Positions 15,701 to 24,062 of a stretch of 35,891 nucleotides of DNA are shown here, piece after piece. The position numbers and the translations under genes are program-made. Within the stretch, counting starts at the first letter, position 1, and the number at the start of each line of letters is the position of its first letter. The notes under the pieces are model-generated. The model searched no databases and was not told the origin of the DNA. It was given only the letters and a program-made list of their open reading frames with translations. Location: IMG/VR virus record IMGVR_UViG_3300049825_000560, positions 1 to 35,891 of that record; one strand, written 5' to 3'. The DNA is from a virus.

Positions 15701-17457
15701 TCAATTTCCATCTCTGATCCAGAAGTAGAAAGTCCTTTATCTTTGATCATCTTTCTATATTCTTGTGTCAAAGATTGATTCGCGAATAGATCTGTAAATT
15801 CATCAGGTGAACGAGTTCCTTCTAAATACGATCTACGAATATTTGCAATCTTAGCAGCGGCCTCAGTTCCTTGTTCAATAGGAATGCCACCTTTATAAGA
15901 CATACGAAGAAGTAATTCATTCGCCACTTCAATCTTAGTATTTTTTATATAATCATATAATTCTGCTCTAGAAGAAGGAATAAAAGGTTTGAGAGATAAA
16001 TCATTTGGATTTGCAATTCTAATATTCAATTGATTATCCATATATGCTTTCTCAAGCATAGGAATATCATATGAATGGATCAGAGTTCCAGCTTTAATAG
16101 GTTTAGCGCGAGATGCATAGATATATCTAGCCTCTGCTTCTAGATGTGTGTTAGCTCCGCCTTTGAGTTCTAATGGATTCCACAAATCTCCGGGTTTAAA
16201 TCCATAAGAATTAACTTTGGAAACAATCTGTTTTAGAGTTGTGAAGATATCTCCGAAAGATAAGAGCACCGGAGCTGTATCAGTTGTTTCTCCTGCGAAT
16301 TCTCCGATAAGTTTTACATAGCGATTAGCAAAATCTTCTGAAGGTTTTCCTGCGACTTCAGCTTTCTGTACGGCAAGTTCCGCAGGAGAAGAACTATTCG
16401 CACGAGTAATATTAATAGCACCAGAGAAGTCTTGGAGATACTTATCTGCAGAAGAATTATGTGCCATATTGGCTACAATATTTCCTAGATCTGTATCTCC
16501 CCCCGACATTTCATGTATCGCAGTACGAATACCATTATTATTCGCTTCGATCCTATTCGCAATAAGTTTAGGATCTACAAGATTTTGAACTACATTACCT
16601 TCTGGATCTGTAAGAACTCGTGGAATCAGATTAGTTTCATTATTATCTGCGTAAGAGATAATCTTCTGCCACGGAGAAGTTGCTTCTGCAAATGCAGGTC
16701 TAGATTGGAAAGGAAGACGAGTTGCACCTTCGAGATTAACTGATTCTTTAATCTTACCAAAGAGTTTTGCAGTTCCAAATGCTCCGCCAATTGCACCACC
16801 AAGAGCACCACCGATCATAATATTCGCAACAATATCTCCTTTAGTCTGTTCTTCTAAGACAGGAGATTTGAACATTGTTGCTTGAACTATTGTTTCAAAC
16901 GCAGCAGATTCAAGAGTATTCTGCCAGAGACCGCGACCAATAGCTTGAGCGGTGTTGATATTTAAAAGTTTGAAAGAAGTGGTAGATGCATTGATCTGCG
17001 CTGCCGCCAAGTCTACAAACTTAGCCGCATCTGGAACTAGAAGTCCAGTTGCTTTAGCAAGATTGCCACCAATGAAACCTTTAGTAACTGCGGCGGTAAG
17101 TGCGGTCTGTCCAGCGTGCAGGAGTTTAACTCCACCAAGACCTGGAATAATAGAACCAAGAACAAATCCTGCTAGATCAGTTGCTTCCTTATTCTGTCTA
17201 TAGTATACACCCCAATCAGAATCTACTGCACTAATCCATCCAGATGTATCATTCTCTTGAAGTCCTGCACCAAAAAGATTACCAATTGCGATTCCGGAAT
17301 TGTAAAAAGAATTCGCTCCGGAGAGAACTGAAGTTGCGGCGAACTTACCGATATTACCAAACTTGGTGCCCCAATCTTCTGGATTGAGCCAAGAGGTATT
17401 TTGATTACCGATATTATGATTATCGGCGGCGGTTAGATATGATTGGAGATCGGCCAT
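12760..17457 (-). CDS. Giant internal virion (ejection) protein
   Basis: A 1565-aa protein, the largest in the genome, in the position of the T7 gp16-type internal core protein. The N-terminal 250 residues contain Gly/Ala-rich hydrophobic stretches (GFVLGSIIPGLGG near 95-107, MIGGALGGAIGGAFG near 214-228) that could insert in membranes; most of the remainder is predicted long helices. I see no lysozyme or transglycosylase catalytic motif, so peptidoglycan opening is not assigned here. Such proteins are packaged inside the capsid and ejected to form a channel for DNA across the envelope. Three nt separate it from the gene before it. Confidence 0.8.
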   Translation of the reverse strand: MADLQSYLTAADNHNIGNQNTSWLNPEDWGTKFGNIGKFAATSVLSGANSFYNSGIAIGNLFGAGLQENDTSGWISAVDSDWGVYYRQNKEATDLAGFVLGSIIPGLGGVKLLHAGQTALTAAVTKGFIGGNLAKATGLLVPDAAKFVDLAAAQINASTTSFKLLNINTAQAIGRGLWQNTLESAAFETIVQATMFKSPVLEEQTKGDIVANIMIGGALGGAIGGAFGTAKLFGKIKESVNLEGATRLPFQSRPAFAEATSPWQKIISYADNNETNLIPRVLTDPEGNVVQNLVDPKLIANRIEANNNGIRTAIHEMSGGDTDLGNIVANMAHNSSADKYLQDFSGAINITRANSSSPAELAVQKAEVAGKPSEDFANRYVKLIGEFAGETTDTAPVLLSFGDIFTTLKQIVSKVNSYGFKPGDLWNPLELKGGANTHLEAEARYIYASRAKPIKAGTLIHSYDIPMLEKAYMDNQLNIRIANPNDLSLKPFIPSSRAELYDYIKNTKIEVANELLLRMSYKGGIPIEQGTEAAAKIANIRRSYLEGTRSPDEFTDLFANQSLTQEYRKMIKDKGLSTSGSEMEIDPRYLPKYAKITYWIDKDLAGAGANVADAITFFKSQQQFFTDSAKNVFAKIAKERAQWFPDVTDKELLKSQRTGESAGVFSGSKAGYGTPGGLWDFVGSHTRALLQDERKIVGDSLASSLTALGQNPKAAIEFSGINQKVTRSGKLWRLTPENDGLISIEKGAGIESDFIPIENSETLKFIQDHISLSGSRTDSWKEINSVRGHADVKDPSVFRPIQPDLRQYQHFAFVTDPTVTGTGHKTMIFAASEKELQALADRVPTQYKVIYKDQVEQFKLARQEYEYSRTLHENYFNSDLANRGIASDFFPKSDPAKIVDDILQQHYRESDTLIREAVRLRYEPQFNWLEDLGKQHSQTETSKFASKTEILEKTSDNPYFNYIKTALDISKISEHPLIHGFNKSLDEAVSKAVGVIQETWKGVKTPEQLGQINSALDQYGIKPAFYDASLQALANHTAPRGELTKFVRSANSVLSLFTLGLDPLNALNNAIGSNILRGTETRFITNAIKSGNTEIAGDLASLAKIALPGTGDLILSPTKLHAQAIRNFFQDDGSLLEKYNQMGFNKTRLEQLKLLVDDFTLKGTETVGELNTRLNTAFARAKDLSKTGEKFSGNPLAEQFNRFISANVMDQITSLGIKHGLIDEATAGAYINTFVNRVEGNIIASQRPLIFQGPIGQAIGLFQSYQFNLLQQLFRYVAEGTKKDLAILTGLQSTLYGAQSLPAFQFINTHIVGQLSGNKEHTDAYDAVYGTVGRTAGNFMLYGIPSNLLQANIYSRGDINPRQITVLPTSMQEIPLVSGWGKFLDSMKETIGKIAGGGNIWESILQGIEHNGVSRPLAGMAQVFQGFGPGGQVYSTSSKGSILYSNDLASWASMVRLAGGRPLDEAVVNDALFRVRTYQAAQTKDMAALSETIKTTMIKDESATPEQIQGFAEKYAALGGKQDGFNKHMMNLFRNANVPQAQQIELGLKTPFSHKLQLLMGGVDE

Positions 17458-17460
17458 AGG

Positions 17461-19107
17461 CTATTTAAAATTACCTTGAGTACGACCTACTTGTTTACCT
17501 TGTTCAATCGCCAATAACCTTTTAGCAAGATCTTGAGCAAGATCAGTACCAAGTTCAGTTGCATTCATCATATCAATCTTTCCTGCAAACACACCTTTAC
17601 GCACAGGATAATTCTTTCCGGCATTAGGAATCTGAATACCTAATCCTACATAGTCATTCGATTGGAGATTAATTTCATTAGCACGAGTAAAGATTGCACT
17701 AAGTCCGGAGGAATATTCAGAAGAAGTAATAACTCCTTTAAACACTGCTTCTTTACCTAAAGAGCGGATTAGAGTAGGATCAGAAAGCGGTTGTCCTGCT
17801 TGAATTACAGGAATGAATACTTTCTGTGAAATTGGTAATGCCATAAGAGCTGCAAGACCAGAGTGCGGAGTATTAGGATCTCCAAGATAAGATTTTAAAT
17901 CTCCTACCCACCTAGGAGAAGTAGGAGTGATATTAGTTGCGTCTCGTGTTACCTCTTCTTTAACATAATCATTAACTGCTTTATTATACTCGTCCGGATT
18001 CTTTTTCGGATCTAATCTTTTAGCAAGCGCTGCTTCCATTCCACGAGATAGAATACCTACAGCACCTTCTCTACCTTCAGGGAGATTGTGTCCAGAATTG
18101 AGTACTCTGGCAGATTCTGCAGGAGTTGCACCTATAATCGGTCTGCCAGCGGTAAGAGATTTATCTCCGGAATGGAAAAACTTTACAATTTCTGGATCGC
18201 CTGTTTTATATAATTGTAAATAGCTTTTTGCGGCAGCGGGTGAAATATCTCCAGTATATCCAAAATTCAATCTACCTTGAACTATTCTTTGTGTAACAAA
18301 TTCATCTATAGTCTTACCATCTTTTCTATCTTCCCAAGCAGCTTTTCTTTCTTCTAAAGTAGCTTCTGAAACTGCTACCTGACGTAAAGCAATCTCAGTA
18401 TTCTTTGCTTGATTCTGTGCGTTTGATTGATGTGCTAAATATCCTAGTTGTTGTTCAGTAGCAGTTAAAGCGAATTGTACACCCTTAGTATTAGCAGCAA
18501 AACCCTCTAGAGCAGCTTTCTCCGCAGCAATTCGTGCTTCAGCAGAAACAATAGTTGCTTGTGCTTCTACACTGGCGGCAGTGATTGTTGATGCAATTGC
18601 TTTCTCAGTAACTACAGCAGTTTGTACTGTAGCACCGAGATTCATTGCACGCTTATTCTGGAAATCTGCGGATGCAGCAGTACGTTCAATACTTCCGCGA
18701 AGATTACCTTCATTAAATCTAGCCTTTACCCAGGCTTCTGGATCATCAAAGAAACGAATACTCTGATTCTTATCCCAGGCACCGAGTAGATCCTCCAACT
18801 TATGAGTCTCAGTTCGATGCTTTGCCAACGCATCAATCATGTCATTTGAAGTAGATCCTGGATCCATACCTGCAGCAAATGCATCTCTTTGAATTGCTTG
18901 TTGTGCCTGTAGATCTCCAAAACCTTTAGTAAGAGAAACAAGTTCTTGTGCCTTAGCTACTTTACTGTATTCTGTACTAACCGCGGTTGCATATTGTTCA
19001 GTTCTCCGAACCAAATCCATATTAGATTGAAGCAAATCTCCCGATTGAGAGATTGCTTTAGTGGTTTGAGAGTTGATTAGATCTAGAACTGGATTAGCTT
19101 CTGCCAT
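17461..19107 (-). CDS. Internal virion protein, coiled-coil rich
   Basis: A 548-aa helical protein. Residues 1-270 are rich in Ala, Glu, Gln and Lys with clear coiled-coil character (for example TVQTAVVTEKAIASTI and the following helix); the C-terminal half is more globular. By position, between a small membrane-tailed virion protein and the 1565-aa protein, it corresponds to the T7 gp15-like member of the ejection set. No enzymatic motif is visible. It ends in TAG (17461-17463), with the next ATG three nt away. Confidence 0.7.
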   Translation of the reverse strand: MAEANPVLDLINSQTTKAISQSGDLLQSNMDLVRRTEQYATAVSTEYSKVAKAQELVSLTKGFGDLQAQQAIQRDAFAAGMDPGSTSNDMIDALAKHRTETHKLEDLLGAWDKNQSIRFFDDPEAWVKARFNEGNLRGSIERTAASADFQNKRAMNLGATVQTAVVTEKAIASTITAASVEAQATIVSAEARIAAEKAALEGFAANTKGVQFALTATEQQLGYLAHQSNAQNQAKNTEIALRQVAVSEATLEERKAAWEDRKDGKTIDEFVTQRIVQGRLNFGYTGDISPAAAKSYLQLYKTGDPEIVKFFHSGDKSLTAGRPIIGATPAESARVLNSGHNLPEGREGAVGILSRGMEAALAKRLDPKKNPDEYNKAVNDYVKEEVTRDATNITPTSPRWVGDLKSYLGDPNTPHSGLAALMALPISQKVFIPVIQAGQPLSDPTLIRSLGKEAVFKGVITSSEYSSGLSAIFTRANEINLQSNDYVGLGIQIPNAGKNYPVRKGVFAGKIDMMNATELGTDLAQDLAKRLLAIEQGKQVGRTQGNFK

Positions 19108-19122
19108 GAGAAATTATCCTAA

Positions 19123-19779
19123 TTATTGATTCTGACTCACGTGTTCAGGCAGATACCTATCTGGTACTATCGTTCCAATAAGATAACAAACTGGTTGACC
19201 GATATATACAGTCACCATACCCCAGAATGTGATCTTTCCGTGTACGATATATTCATAACGGCTCTTTGCGATCGGCGCCAGAAGAGAAGATAAGAGCGGA
19301 GATTTTTGCATCAAACTAACAACAGATCGCGCCCAGAAATGATAACCTCGAACAGTTTGTTTTGGTAGTGTCCAGAAATGTACGTGACCTGCGGAATAGA
19401 GTTTCAGATCAAGTTTACCTTGAGATGCAAGTTCAGTACAGATTACAGTTCCTTTGGCAGCGGCACCAACATTCCATTTATAGGTATTAGTATCTTCATA
19501 ATCCTGATTAGTTTTAACTGTAGGTGCAGTCACATTAGCAAGCTCACCTACAAGTTTTGCTATCAAATCTTGACTTAACAAGCTCTTAGAAGAGCTTTTA
19601 AATCCTCCAGAAGCACTTTCTACGCCACCGAGAGCTGCAAGACCTTGATCTGCTGATAGTACATCATAAATTAATTTATTGATACCTTCTTGAGAGATTT
19701 GTTTTTGTATTGTACTAGTACCGCGAGTATATTTAGCAGTATTTACATTACCAAAATCTGTTGAAGCCTCATATCCCAT
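19123..19779 (-). CDS. Internal virion / injection protein A-like
   Basis: A 218-aa protein. Residues 1-100 are Ser/Lys/Ala-rich and probably helical; the C-terminal part (105-200) has aromatic-rich strands, with HVHFWTLPKQTVRGYHFWA (near 131-149) then a hydrophobic segment FWGMVTVYIGQPVCYLIG (around 183-200). The C-terminal pattern is typical of small internal virion proteins placed just before the larger ejection proteins in podoviruses. It may act at the membrane during DNA entry. The role comes from position and general similarity. Confidence 0.65.
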   Translation of the reverse strand: MGYEASTDFGNVNTAKYTRGTSTIQKQISQEGINKLIYDVLSADQGLAALGGVESASGGFKSSSKSLLSQDLIAKLVGELANVTAPTVKTNQDYEDTNTYKWNVGAAAKGTVICTELASQGKLDLKLYSAGHVHFWTLPKQTVRGYHFWARSVVSLMQKSPLLSSLLAPIAKSRYEYIVHGKITFWGMVTVYIGQPVCYLIGTIVPDRYLPEHVSQNQ

Positions 19780-19799
19780 GATATATTCCTTTCAGTTCT

Positions 19800-20048
19800 T
19801 TATCTATGAAAATGCACACTAAACCAATCAGATATATAGTGCCAACCGCTGAGAAGTAATGCAGAAAAACTCATTATCCAAAGCAGCGGTTTAGCAATCT
19901 TACCTGCTGTTTCAACTGTTTTCATCGCGCCTGAAAAAGCTTCAAAAGCGGCTACTACACCTTGGACAGAAGTAGCAAGTGCATCTACTTTTGCATCTAC
20001 TGCACCTATTGCATCAAGTAACATATCATGTTGAGATCCATCTTTCAT
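19800..20048 (-). CDS. Single-TM small protein, possible holin/pinholin
   Basis: An 82-aa protein with an N-terminal amphipathic helix rich in Ala/Val (15-46) and one clear transmembrane segment, PLLWIMSFSALLLSGWHYI (about 54-72), then a short charged tail HFHR. Its ATG overlaps the stop of the endolysin gene in ATGA (20045-20048). Direct coupling to an endolysin favours a holin or spanin-like lysis role, in competition with the 3TM protein at 9756-10193; an accessory or antiholin role is equally possible. Confidence 0.55.
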   Translation of the reverse strand: MKDGSQHDMLLDAIGAVDAKVDALATSVQGVVAAFEAFSGAMKTVETAGKIAKPLLWIMSFSALLLSGWHYISDWFSVHFHR

Positions 20049-20527
20049 AATGAGTTCCCATCCATGTCTGTTACTCCTGGAACATAAGTGCCATTTGAAA
20101 GCAATGTTAACACTTGATTCCTTGGTTTAGTACCAGGGATTGTAAACGAAGTGTGAATCCAACCCCGTTCAAGAATAAGCTGATCAAAATTAATCCAATC
20201 TCTTTGTTCTATACAAGCAAGAACACAATGGTATGGAGTACCAAAACTAGGACATATCCAATCTATTGCAAGACCTTGGATATGTTGAGATGTATCTTTT
20301 GATCCAATTGCGCGGTTGAGTTCAAGACATCGGTACCAAGAAGAGACTGTGATTGAAAATGCATTCAATACCGTTCTTATCGACTCCATACCAATTGCAG
20401 AGTATAGAATTCCAGGCCAGATTTCCATAGGAATACGATTATCTAAATTCCTGTGATTAGTTATTTCAGCCTCGGCCCAAGAAAAGTGCTTGGAAGGAGG
20501 TTGATTAGGATATTTAGAGTAAGTCAT
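20045..20527 (-). CDS. Endolysin, M15 zinc peptidase
   Basis: A 160-aa peptidase of the M15 (D-Ala-D-Ala carboxypeptidase / L-Ala-D-Glu endopeptidase) family. Zinc ligands are visible in order: QHIQGLAIDW (H82, D89) and RGWIHTSF (H125), with the usual SSWYRCLELN segment (62-71) before them and a DQLILE motif (115-120) that carries the likely catalytic Glu. It would cleave peptidoglycan stem peptides. There is no signal peptide, so export depends on a holin. Size and motif spacing match other phage M15 endolysins. Coupled at its end to a single-TM gene. Confidence 0.9.
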   Translation of the reverse strand: MTYSKYPNQPPSKHFSWAEAEITNHRNLDNRIPMEIWPGILYSAIGMESIRTVLNAFSITVSSWYRCLELNRAIGSKDTSQHIQGLAIDWICPSFGTPYHCVLACIEQRDWINFDQLILERGWIHTSFTIPGTKPRNQVLTLLSNGTYVPGVTDMDGNSL

Positions 20528-20534
20528 TTGATTC

Positions 20535-20858
20535 TTATACGCCTATTGCAAACCAATAGAATTGTATATCGGAACCATCTGTATTAACTACAAACTTATC
20601 TAATGAAGGTGTAAGAGAAAAGATTGCAGGCGTAGTAAATATACCTAATACTTGTTTTGGAAATGCTGTATTAAAATCTACAGAGATAGTAGAATCTCCA
20701 GAACAGGAAACTATCCCACCCTGAAAGATTAATCCACCTACAATATGTACCCAATTATGTTCACCTTGGAATTGTGTAATACCAACAGATTCTTGTACTT
20801 CTTCTAAAGAACCTCTAAGAAGTGCAGAAATTGAGTTGGTATTAGATCCTACAGCCAT
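20535..20858 (-). CDS. Small fibre-type protein with gp53-like C-terminus
   Basis: A 107-aa beta protein. The second half (FNTAFPKQVLGIFTTP ... FYWFAIGV) resembles the C-terminal domain common to many short tail-fibre or spike proteins, where the chain ends in a WFAIG-like sequence. The first 35 residues are helical and may trimerise. It is coupled to the nozzle gene by TAATG at 20856-20860, so a tail-tip component is likely. Without a search I cannot say whether it binds a receptor. Confidence 0.6.
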   Translation of the reverse strand: MAVGSNTNSISALLRGSLEEVQESVGITQFQGEHNWVHIVGGLIFQGGIVSCSGDSTISVDFNTAFPKQVLGIFTTPAIFSLTPSLDKFVVNTDGSDIQFYWFAIGV

Positions 20859-23287
20859 TATTCTTGCCCATGCAGAGTAAAAGCAAGTTGAATAGTATTC
20901 ACATCAAAAGCACCTTTAAGGCCAATTGAATGATTTATACCTACTATTGAAGGCGCAAGATAATGATTCCAAGGACCAGAAGAATTAAGATCTGTATACG
21001 GAATTACAGGAGTCGAAAAATTCTTACCATTTAAAGATGGAAGAATAAAAACTGAAAACTGTTGATCTGTTGGTGCAGGAAGAACTGTAGTTGATTGAGT
21101 AGATTCTATTTCAATCTCGTCTAACTGGAGAAGTCTAGAACGAACAAACTGGAATTTGCCTAGAAGAAGAACACCACTATGTTTGTACTGTCCACCACCT
21201 GTAATTACTTGATCATATATGTCGAAATATACTTTATTGATCGCACCGGTTGCATAATCTACTGTATAGAAATCTACATCATCTGTTGCTATCGCATTGA
21301 AAGTTGCTTTTAACTTTCCATAGCGACGTAGAAGAACATCATAGATGAGTGCATAAGTATATTTCCCAGATACAAAACCATAAGGAACAATTACATATCG
21401 GTCCAGAACAAACCAAATCCGCGGTTGAGTAGAATCTAGAAGAGTTCCTGTAGAAGAGACTGAGAATGTATTTGTGGCGGAATCAAAGATATCCCAATGT
21501 GTTTGAGTAGAGAGGAAATCGGTTACTTCCGGAGCAATTAAACCAGCAGATGCGGGTACTAATTCTTGGATATATTTAGAATTCGTAAGTCCATACTGGG
21601 ATTCTGCATTAGTCGATCCGGCGATTTGTGTAGAATATGTATAACCGGATGAACCGCCGACTTCCCTAAACTTCCAGGGGTATCTAGAATTACCTGTATA
21701 CACCGCAAATATTGCATTTTTAGTGGTGTAGATGAAGAATCCTGCAAGGTGTTCTCTACAGAATGTGATATCTCCTTTAAGATTTCCTGGAACTTCACTA
21801 CCGGCGCCAGAGACTAGAGAAACGGCAAAATCTGTGGGAGTGGTAGTAGAAGACCAAAGAATTGTAGATGCAGTATATAGGATCAGATAATTATAGGAGG
21901 AGGTAATACCTAGAATATCATTTGCAACAAAACCAGAAAGAGTTGCTACAATTGCTGCTGTGCGATCAGTGAATACAAGAGTAGTTCCACCTGTAATGGA
22001 GAGTTCGTAGATCTTCGTATTTCCACCGGTACGAACACAGATAAATCCTTGTCCGCGAGCTAACCCAAAAGACACTTCTGAATCAGTAAGAGGAGAAGTA
22101 AAAGTACCTTCTGTTACTGGATTATTATCCCAAGAATCTAAATCATAAGACCAAGTTGCTGTGTTATCAGAGTGATATGCAATATACAGAGTTCGCACAC
22201 CAGAAAAAATAGTATTTGAAGATACTACAATATCTTGATCAATTCTAATATTATCTATATATATCTTATCTGGAGCTACTGTATCACCACTAGTCATCCA
22301 AGGACCAATAATTTTAGTTTGACCATTAAAACCTATAAAATCTCCTCTAGTTATTAAAGAAGAAGTTACAATACCTGTAAGAGTAGCAAATACTGTCAAC
22401 GCTGCATTTTTAATAGTTGCCGTAATAGAGCGGGTAGTATATGCAAGAGGAGTTGTAACTACTCCATCATTCAATCTGACTAGATTTTGTGTTGTACCCC
22501 AATTATCTAGATCAGAGCTTTGATCATCAATTGCAGCGCCAAGATAAAATTGACTACTACCTCCATTACCTAAATCAGAATATACTATTCTAGGACCTTG
22601 ACCTTGAGTGTCTACACCAATCCCAAAATCTATATAACGATTAAAAGGAGCAGATCCTGTACTAGTTCCAGAGACAAAATAAATATCTGCTACAAATGTA
22701 ATAGTAGTACTTAAACTAGCCTGTAAATCTCTTCTAATTACACTCCAACCATTTTCATCTGTAGGATTTCCTCGAATACAAGAAAGTCTAAAAGCAGGTA
22801 AAGGATTTCCAACTGCGCTAGAAACTCCTGCTTCCCCATAAGTAGAGCCTCCAGCATAAGTTAATGTACCTGTGCCAGCATCTTCAAGAGCAGCAGCATA
22901 AGAAATTCCTTGTCCAGATACAGAAGTGAAAATCCATGCAGATGGAGTAGTACCATCTTCAAGTGTTGTAAGCACGGGATTAGAAGATATTGTTGTAGTT
23001 GTAGTAGCAAAATAAACTTGTTGCAGTGCTTTTATCGTTCCTGGAGTAGTAATCCCAGTCTGAGGTTTAAGACCCACAGATTGAAAACCATCAGGAGTAG
23101 GTAATACATTCTCCATATAGATTGCTTGTGGAATACCAACTGCTTTTGCATTTGAGATTCCGGTAGGATCAATTCTACGATCAAAGTTTTGATCTGTACC
23201 AGGTACAATTACAGAACGACCTGCTTTAGCAAGTGTCATTGGAAACACTGCCGAAGATAGATTAGCTCGATGTAGTTGTTGTACCAT
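20858..23287 (-). CDS. Tail nozzle / tubular protein B-like
   Basis: An 809-aa beta-rich protein. The N-terminus (about 40-90: IPQAIYMENVLPTPDGFQSVGLKPQTG) has the look of the start of podovirus nozzle proteins, where the chain refers to a set of outputs and a reference value; the rest is repeated strands consistent with propeller-type folding, with an inserted beta-sandwich around residues 100-370 (a concanavalin-like laminin-G-type layout, inferred). Proteins of this size at this position form the hexameric nozzle between adaptor and tail tip. The only enzymatic hint is none: no catalytic motif is seen. It lies downstream of the adaptor and surface-protein genes. Confidence 0.65.
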   Translation of the reverse strand: MVQQLHRANLSSAVFPMTLAKAGRSVIVPGTDQNFDRRIDPTGISNAKAVGIPQAIYMENVLPTPDGFQSVGLKPQTGITTPGTIKALQQVYFATTTTTISSNPVLTTLEDGTTPSAWIFTSVSGQGISYAAALEDAGTGTLTYAGGSTYGEAGVSSAVGNPLPAFRLSCIRGNPTDENGWSVIRRDLQASLSTTITFVADIYFVSGTSTGSAPFNRYIDFGIGVDTQGQGPRIVYSDLGNGGSSQFYLGAAIDDQSSDLDNWGTTQNLVRLNDGVVTTPLAYTTRSITATIKNAALTVFATLTGIVTSSLITRGDFIGFNGQTKIIGPWMTSGDTVAPDKIYIDNIRIDQDIVVSSNTIFSGVRTLYIAYHSDNTATWSYDLDSWDNNPVTEGTFTSPLTDSEVSFGLARGQGFICVRTGGNTKIYELSITGGTTLVFTDRTAAIVATLSGFVANDILGITSSYNYLILYTASTILWSSTTTPTDFAVSLVSGAGSEVPGNLKGDITFCREHLAGFFIYTTKNAIFAVYTGNSRYPWKFREVGGSSGYTYSTQIAGSTNAESQYGLTNSKYIQELVPASAGLIAPEVTDFLSTQTHWDIFDSATNTFSVSSTGTLLDSTQPRIWFVLDRYVIVPYGFVSGKYTYALIYDVLLRRYGKLKATFNAIATDDVDFYTVDYATGAINKVYFDIYDQVITGGGQYKHSGVLLLGKFQFVRSRLLQLDEIEIESTQSTTVLPAPTDQQFSVFILPSLNGKNFSTPVIPYTDLNSSGPWNHYLAPSIVGINHSIGLKGAFDVNTIQLAFTLHGQE

Positions 23288-23301
23288 TGGAATAATTAAG
23301 A

Positions 23302-23532
23302 TTAGAGTCTAATAAAAGCAAAATCATCTGATTGGAGAGAATCAGAGATCACTTGTCTTCGAATAGTAGAAGAAGGTTCAAAGAATTCTTCTTCATAGAT
23401 TAGATCTATATCATTAGAGAAAGAAAAAAGAAATTCTAGTGCAGGAACTGGAAACACTGCAATCTCTAATCCTGCATGCCAAGCAGAAGAGCGAAGAGAT
23501 GTATTAGTATCTACGATTAAAACATTAGACAT
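23302..23532 (-). CDS. Hypothetical small late protein
   Basis: A 76-aa acidic protein. It has a first half SLRSSAWHAGLEIAVFPVPALEF and an acidic second half (NDIDLIYEEEFFEPSS) that ends in FAFIRL. Not recognised. It sits between the SPRY-like and nozzle genes on the same strand with short gaps, so a small tail-associated protein is likely. The Trp-His-Ala-Gly segment is also present near the start of the 360-aa propeller protein (VWHAGTG), a small hint of a shared attachment motif. Confidence 0.55.
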   Translation of the reverse strand: MSNVLIVDTNTSLRSSAWHAGLEIAVFPVPALEFLFSFSNDIDLIYEEEFFEPSSTIRRQVISDSLQSDDFAFIRL

Positions 23533-23541
23533 GTAGATTCT

Positions 23542-24057
23542 TCATGGATACCAAGGAGAAAATCCGGAAGGAATTGTTCCTGTAAACTGAGAAGATTGGG
23601 TACGAATAGTTGCTTTCGGACCTGACATAGGTTCTTTACTATTTGTTTGATAAAGACAGAAACCTACGAAATATGTGCCTATAGTCAAGGTTGCACTTTG
23701 TCCTGTTCCGGCTGCCGGATCACCGCCAAACGCCCAAATTCCATTTTTACCAAACCAGACTTTTCCTGTTGAATGATCTATAGCTAAATTATATACATCA
23801 CTATTAGTTCCTGCACCTAGATCAGAACCTACCGTATCGCCACTTGTTTCTATGTTCCCAGCAACAGTGATACAACCCCCATTTATTTTTATTCTTGTAC
23901 TATTTGTCGAATCTGTTGTAAAACCTATTTCAGTAGTAGAAAGTAGAGATATGAAATCTACAACGACTTCTGCGTATCTTTTACCTGTGGACGTAGATTG
24001 CACAGAAATAATACTACGGAAAAAAACTGTTCCTCCACTACCCGCTTCTTCAGACAT
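23542..24057 (-). CDS. SPRY-domain-like surface protein
   Basis: A 171-aa protein whose middle and end resemble the SPRY (B30.2) beta-sandwich: KRYAEVVVDF (26-35), IGFTTDS, then KVWFGKNGIW followed by GGDPAAGTG and YFVGFCLY. These are the landmarks of phage SPRY-like proteins, thought to be lectin-like binding modules. It is small and has no fibre stalk, so it may decorate the virion. It is placed directly after the Asp-box propeller gene, making a two-gene surface cassette between adaptor and nozzle. Confidence 0.7.
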   Translation of the reverse strand: MSEEAGSGGTVFFRSIISVQSTSTGKRYAEVVVDFISLLSTTEIGFTTDSTNSTRIKINGGCITVAGNIETSGDTVGSDLGAGTNSDVYNLAIDHSTGKVWFGKNGIWAFGGDPAAGTGQSATLTIGTYFVGFCLYQTNSKEPMSGPKATIRTQSSQFTGTIPSGFSPWYP

Positions 24058-24062
24058 GATAT

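Noticed and set aside
12760-17457. Lytic transglycosylase domain in the giant internal protein
   Set aside because: I could not find a convincing catalytic Glu motif of SLT/lysozyme type at the N-terminus or elsewhere.
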